64,000 nucleotides of DNA from Castanea sativa (lineage: Eukaryota; Streptophyta; Magnoliopsida; Fagales; Fagaceae), in assembly GCF_040712315.1 (NCBI RefSeq), contig NC_134020.1, positions 10,199,251-10,263,250 on the forward strand, given 5' to 3'. Under the pieces are notes generated by a model that saw nothing but the letters and a program-made list of their open reading frames with translations, was not told the DNA's origin and made no database searches. The position numbers and the translations under genes are program-made. Positions 59,202 through 64,000 of this stretch are shown here, in pieces (position 1 is the stretch's first letter; the number at the start of each line of letters is the position of its first letter).

Positions 59202-59644
59202 CAAAATCTTTAAATTAATTTATGTAATTTGTTATTTTTGGTATTTTATGTAATTTGCGATATTTTAGGTTTATGGCATTTTATTTCCTTATTTTTAGGT
59301 GCTTTTAATACTTTTTAGGTCAAATTTGGTTCCTATTATGGCTAGGTATCAATTAGAAGTTACTTTAGAATATATTTTCTTGTTTATCAAGTTTTACAAA
59401 ACCCTAAAATAGGCCCCTAAGTCTATACGTGTTTTTTAACAATCATTCAATTAATAAAATTCAGACTTTTGTCTTTCTATTTTCTGGTGGATTCTAAACC
59501 CTTTCTCCTTTTTGGATTCAAGGAATCCTCATGAATTCGAGGTTATTTTATCCACAAGATTATTTTCAAAAAGAAACGTGTTTTGTTTCTTATTTTCTAG
59601 AGGTAGACATGTCTTGCTTCTCAATGCTTCTACATCTTGCATCA
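59195..59644 (+). repeat. 3' LTR of the gag-only element
   Basis: It begins TGTATGACAAAATC and ends CTTGCATCA. It has no MITE. Confidence 0.8.
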
Positions 59645-59985
59645 CTTTTTCACACCTAAGACAAGATGTAGTCTACAATGTTATATATAAAAGATTTAAT
59701 GTATGTAATACATTACTACAGGATACACCCATTGCTTACATCAAAATGATCAATGCAATAATATAAAAAAAATCTTTACTTATCAGCTAGCACAATTGAA
59801 CATGCAAAAGCCCAGCAAAATGCAAATCAAGGCATCTAGAGGGCCTAAAGTTTAGTCTATATTTTTCATTGGAGAAAAGAGGCCGGGAAAGCCTCAACTT
59901 TTTCACGAAATGGTGGTGACAATGAAAATAAACTTTTCCCTCACTAAAGTTAAACACAAGCACATGTACAGAGAGAGAGAGAGAG

Positions 59986-61023
59986 TCATCGACTAATGAA
60001 GGCCTTGATATGAGCAACCATTTCAAGGGTTCTGGTTTGTGAAAGCTGAGTCGTACTGAGAACCTGAAATGAATGCCCAACTCCTTTATAAATCACATAT
60101 TCCACTTTTTTCCCTGCTCTATTCAAAGCAGTACAAAACTCTAAGTTTCTATCTTTTAATATATCCATCTCTGATATGCAAACCAGGGCCGGCAAAAGCC
60201 GCATGTCCTCCAATTTACTCGACTCCTTTGACAAAGGATTGCACCATGAATGGTCACGGTTAGCCCCAGCCGGCAAAGCCAATCGCCAATATGTATCAGA
60301 AGCCGCTAAGCTCAGTGCTGAACGAGGTGATTGAACCATGTAGTTCTCAGAGTGTGTCCTGACCTCTCCACCAAAAAATGGTTGTATTAATATATTACCC
60401 TTCAGACTTAAAGGCTTTAGAGCCATAGCTTCGATTCCATGGTTAGAACCAACCCTTGTGGCCACATTGTGGGCTATATTGGCACCTGCGCTATCACCAG
60501 CTAGGAAGATTTTAGAGAAATCAGAGAGTCTAGACCACCATTCACCATCTCCACGTAAAGCTTGTTGCTTTAGCCAAACAAGAGCTCTCAATCCGTCTTC
60601 ATATGCAGCTGGAAGTGGATTTTCAGGGGCCAAACGATAATTTACAGACATGATTAAGCAATTGGCTTTAGCTGATAACCTTGCTAAAAACTCATGGTAG
60701 CAGCTCCAAGCAGCTGAGCCAACACAAAATCCGCCTCCATGGAAATAAACAAGCAAGGGGAGCTTCCCATGGCATACATTTGGGACATAGAAACGTGCCC
60801 AAATGTTTGTGAACTTGTCAATGACAACATCCTTCGATGTCACTCCAAGCTCCAAAGACAATGCACTTGTGACAAATGGAACAATCTGAGGCCTTTCCAC
60901 ATCTCCATCTTTGTAAACTCTTATGAGGCCTTCGATTTCCTCAATCACAGCCCTTGGATGTTGTGTGTCGTCTTTGCCAATGTGTTTTAGGCTTAGACTT
61001 GGATCTAGACTAATGGCTGCCAT
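59986..61023 (-). CDS. CXE17: Carboxylesterase, CXE17 type
   Basis: This is an intact single-exon gene for a plant class CXE alpha/beta hydrolase (Abhydrolase_3), which hydrolyses carboxylic esters; the substrate in vivo is unknown. The oxyanion-hole motif HGGG lies in VYFHGGGFCVGSAAW at about residues 95-110. The nucleophile Ser is in LAGDSAGANIAHN, the acid Asp in EMDILKD, and the His in GVGHSF near the C-terminus. The family block VNYRLAPENPLPAAYEDG is complete. No signal peptide or membrane segment is seen, so a cytosolic enzyme is likely. I chose the second Met (MAAISL, 61023) because relatives start there and it has A at -3 and G at +4; an in-frame ATG at 61038 would add five residues. 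Length (345 residues) fits the family. There are no damaged motifs. It lies just downstream of the gag-only LTR element. Confidence 0.93.
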   Translation of the reverse strand: MAAISLDPSLSLKHIGKDDTQHPRAVIEEIEGLIRVYKDGDVERPQIVPFVTSALSLELGVTSKDVVIDKFTNIWARFYVPNVCHGKLPLLVYFHGGGFCVGSAAWSCYHEFLARLSAKANCLIMSVNYRLAPENPLPAAYEDGLRALVWLKQQALRGDGEWWSRLSDFSKIFLAGDSAGANIAHNVATRVGSNHGIEAMALKPLSLKGNILIQPFFGGEVRTHSENYMVQSPRSALSLAASDTYWRLALPAGANRDHSWCNPLSKESSKLEDMRLLPALVCISEMDILKDRNLEFCTALNRAGKKVEYVIYKGVGHSFQVLSTTQLSQTRTLEMVAHIKAFISR

Positions 61024-61114
61024 TCTTTTTTGCCTCATGGGTTATGAATCAAAATGAGGAACTCAAATTTGATATGTATGGTAGGTTGCAAGATGTTTTT
61101 GCACTTGGGAAGTC

Positions 61115-61121
61115 CTTATAT
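61115..61121 (-). promoter_or_regulatory. Candidate TATA box of the carboxylesterase gene
   Basis: On the minus strand AATATAAGGAC lies about 90 bases upstream of the chosen ATG, with CCAAT directly before it. This would place transcription start near 61085. Confidence 0.45.
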
Positions 61122-61129
61122 TGGAGATG

Positions 61130-62626
61130 AAAAGATTCATAACTCTTAACTTTAAAGTTGACCATTTTCAAAAAATATTTTATAAAACTACAAGTCCTCA
61201 TTCTACTATTTTGTATTTCACTTTTATATTTTACACAATTAAAAATTGTCAATTTTTATTTTTATTTTTATAACTTTCCTTGTAAAAGAATCAAAAGCTT
61301 AATATATATATATTTGGCATATTACAATAAATTATAAAGCGAAACACATAATGTGAAATATATGATTTTTCTTTATTTTGCAACTTTTAATGTGTTAATT
61401 AAGTTGTTAATGGCAAATAATAGAGGAATTGCTGTGGTTTGTACATGTTAAAATGATTGACTATAAATTATGAATTCCTCACTTATAAACTCTAATATTG
61501 CGAAAAATATTATCAACTACTTACTTAATTTTACATTACGCGGTTATGAGTACTTTCTTTTACTTGCTATTAACAATTTCTCCCACCAATGACTAATGTC
61601 AATATATATATATATATATATTTGTCTATAACTTTTTATCTTTCGGAAAGTAACGGTACTGGTAGAATTTAAAGAAAATCAATCTATTGGTAGTCTTGGC
61701 CCCTTGGGTGGGTAGTTGTGGCCTGCTGCCTCACTGATCAACTCATCATAATTGTGTTTAGTGTCTAAACGCAAAAAATTCATGTCATTGGCCATGTTTA
61801 CTAACACGAGGTGTCTGACCTTATTTATTACACATGGGCTTAAATCACTTAATTTGGCAACATTTACTTGACAACATTATTACAGTGGCCGCCTCTGCCG
61901 CTCTCTGCTGCCACCACCTCTTTTGTCATTATTACTATTGCAATTTCCAACTACTGACATGCTCACCCACTAAGTCTATATATCCTTAAATGCCCACTAT
62001 TGCCTTTTGCTGTAAGTTTTACAGTACTGCGCCTTTAGTTTTATCTTTTAAGTAACGCGACAACTACCGCAAATAACTGACTATAGGCCCTATCATCCAC
62101 ACTACAAGGAAATGCATTCATATCAAACCCACTACCTCATTGACGAAAATTTATTAGGTCAATGCATAGGAGGTCATCTTATACATGACACGTGAGACTC
62201 ATTTTCTTGTGATAGAAAGTGAACTCCACTTAAGAAACATAATAATCTCTTTTCAATAGACCTTATAATTATAATCAAAACATTATGAAGAAAAAATATG
62301 ATAAGTAATTCAGTCGCTTTTGTTGAATATAAGGGCATGGATTAGGACCATATATGGTCTTTAAATTGTAATTATAATGAATCTTAGATGTTTCTATTAT
62401 TTATATCTAAATATGTAAGTTAAGGTGCAAAACTCTCCATAGATTCAAAAGAATTTAGTAAGTTTAATACTAAAAACATTAATGCATGCTACAGGGTTCT
62501 AATTGAATTTTAATGAAAAATGTTAATAGATGCTCTTAGAGTAACAATTAATAATCTATTTAACAAAAATTTTTATAGAAAAAAAAAATTAATATTTTGA
62601 TAATTTTTTTCATTTCACGTAAAAAT
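61130..62626. other. Spacer, no gene seen
   Basis: AT-rich upstream region of the carboxylesterase gene. It has TA runs near 61295 and 61602-61621. Confidence 0.5.
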
Positions 62627-62849
62627 GATATCAAAATTTTTTTAAAATAAATTATTCACTATTTGTCCTAAAAGGACCCATTTGCATGACCAAATTTTAA
62701 TTTGGGTTCTGGCTTATATAAATTAAGGGTCTAGAGTGATATCAAAATTTTTTTAAAAATAAATTATTCACTATTTGTCCTAAAAGGACCCATTTGCATG
62801 ACCCAATTTTAATTTGGGTTCTGGCTTATATAAATTAAGGGTCTAGAGT
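62627..62849. repeat. Tandem duplication, period 111-112
   Basis: GATATCAAAATTTTTTTAA starts at 62627 and again at 62738. Both copies end in AAGGGTCTAGAGT with only two or three differences, so the duplication is recent. Confidence 0.92.
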
Positions 62850-64000
62850 GATATATGCCTTTAGTGTGTGTGGCATGACATTGCTGACCATTTTGAGAAA
62901 CAATGGCATGTTGTGGAGTCAGACTACCACGGGCCTAACTTTAGGTTGCTTCCCAATAACATCTTTTCAAGTGAACTTATGGGACACCATCCAATAAAGT
63001 AGAGTAAAAAAACGAAAGAAAAGGGCATTCCAGATTTTTCTTCCACTATTGGGTGGGTATGTGGGCTTGGAAAATGGAAAGGGCGAGTGACTGGCCTAGT
63101 TACTTTTGGAAAATCTAAGCAACTCATCTATGGTAGACTTTCAGAATTGGAGGCCCCTCACTACTTCCAGGACGTCCACGGAACATGCTACTTAATGGAA
63201 CATGAAAGCTGACTATAAGTACTTCAATCAAACTTCATTGGTCAAAGACTTATTCTTGTCAATGCCGCAATCGATTCACATTCATGCATTTCTTATTATT
63301 ACTTTCACATTAGCTAAGTTAAGGACCAATACAATGCCCTTTTTATTATCTTTTTCCTTTGGGTGTAATTTTTTTTTTCTTTTTTTGTGACGAAGAGAGG
63401 ATTTTGTTTATTAATAAAATGTCTCATATACATATATTTAATGGGTCAATTAGTTAATAAATTATAATTAGAAAGTTTTAACATTATTTTAATGAAAAAT
63501 GTAAAAAGTTGTCATCTCAACATTTATTTTTTTAACATTTTTCATACTTATAATACACAAAAGATAGACACTAATTATATTCTTTCTACGCTACGTTTGT
63601 TGATTTCTTCCCCTCTTTGTGAGTCCATCCATTACTCCATTCGCTTGGCAGTATACAAGATGAGGAAGGAATTTCTCAAAATAGCAATTTTTATTGCCAT
63701 CACACCATATGTTCTTAACCAATTGATAACAAGCTCATAATCAATATCTAGATTTATATATTTAGCTATGTTGGAAATGACTTGTTTGTCCCAAACTCAT
63801 GCATATATTGGGTTTTAGTGAAAGTTGATTAAGACTATACAAAGGCTTGTAGCTTAACTAAATGTGCGTTGGGATTTTCTTGTTAACTATTTAGTTTATT
63901 TATTAATCTCTTAAAACTTCACCTTTTTAAATAAATAAATAAATAAAAGCAAATAATCAATACATAAACTTTTTAGGTAGGAAAAAAAAAAAACTAATCT
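62850..64000. other. Spacer, no gene seen
   Basis: AT-rich sequence. A 27-codon ORF at 63660-63740 (MRKEFLKIAIFIAITPY) is hydrophobic but has no recognised family. Confidence 0.5.

Larger units (their letters stand above)
57459..59644 (+). mobile_element. Short gag-only LTR element
   Basis: Two LTRs (57459-58091, which includes a 200-base MITE insertion, and 59195-59644) enclose a primer site (TTGGTATCAAAG at 58093) and about 1.1 kb with gag-like ORFs only. A purine-rich GTGGAGAGGTCTAA precedes the 3' LTR. I could not find a target duplication. It would depend on another element for RT and integrase. Confidence 0.78.

Noticed and set aside
63660..63740. 27-codon hydrophobic ORF
   Set aside because: A small membrane peptide is possible, but there is no conservation or promoter evidence in the window.

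Overview
The window looks like nuclear DNA of a eudicot plant, probably a woody species. The evidence is AT-rich spacer, GT-AG introns of plant type, plant-specific families (plant mobile domain proteins, TNO1, CXE carboxylesterases) and a dense load of plant retroelements, hAT, Harbinger-like, Mutator-like and Helitron-like DNA elements. Only one intact host gene is evident: a CXE17-type carboxylesterase on the minus strand at 59986-61023. Nearly everything else is transposable elements, many nested, or broken gene copies. I saw no rRNA, tRNA or CRISPR array.

Region 1 (1-9.6 kb) holds pieces of three unrelated genes in a row on the minus strand, all with introns kept. They are the 3' half of a TNO1 gene (9081-5087), the 5' half of a RabGAP/TBC gene (5036-1853) and the last exons of an RRP4 exosome gene (1208-232). 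All carry frameshifts or stops. TNO1 and TBC meet inside a 50-base hybrid intron. A Helitron-like element (about 5544-7290) sits in one TNO1 intron. Region 2 (9575-12809) is an odd retroelement. It starts with an inverted LTR and ends with a direct LTR, so both outer ends are LTR 3' ends, and one 5-bp target duplication (TACAC) brackets the whole unit.

Region 3 (13.5-42 kb) is one decayed plant-mobile-domain (PMD/MAIN-like) gene on the minus strand. Four recognisable exons (41829-41077, 34561-34474, 15762-15366, 14264-13572) carry about 1.9 kb of coding sequence spread over 28 kb. Its introns hold a non-autonomous Copia-type element (35067-40380, TSD GTATT), a Ty3/gypsy Tat-type element (18155-33957, TSD AACAA) and a short hAT element (14433-15081, TSD ACTGTACT). 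The Tat element has many TAG stops, lost catalytic residues in RT and IN, a tandem-repeat tract and an antisense multi-exon ORF. A 5.8-kb hAT transposon (22459-28237, TSD GCTCTAAT) is inserted in its RNase H domain. The hAT encodes a nearly intact transposase and carries one captured exon of a receptor-like kinase.

Region 4 (42-59.7 kb) has no intact gene. A 5'-truncated LINE (about 47785-51632) is split by a solo LTR (48437-49230, TSD ACTAC) and a Harbinger-like element (49805-51358, TSD TAA). Further on are a fold-back element, a 377-bp tandem duplication, a second LINE RNase H fragment, a small MITE, and a short gag-only LTR element (57459-59644) whose 5' LTR carries a 191-bp Mutator-like MITE with a 9-bp TSD. 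Region 5 (59.98-64 kb) holds the carboxylesterase and AT-rich spacer.
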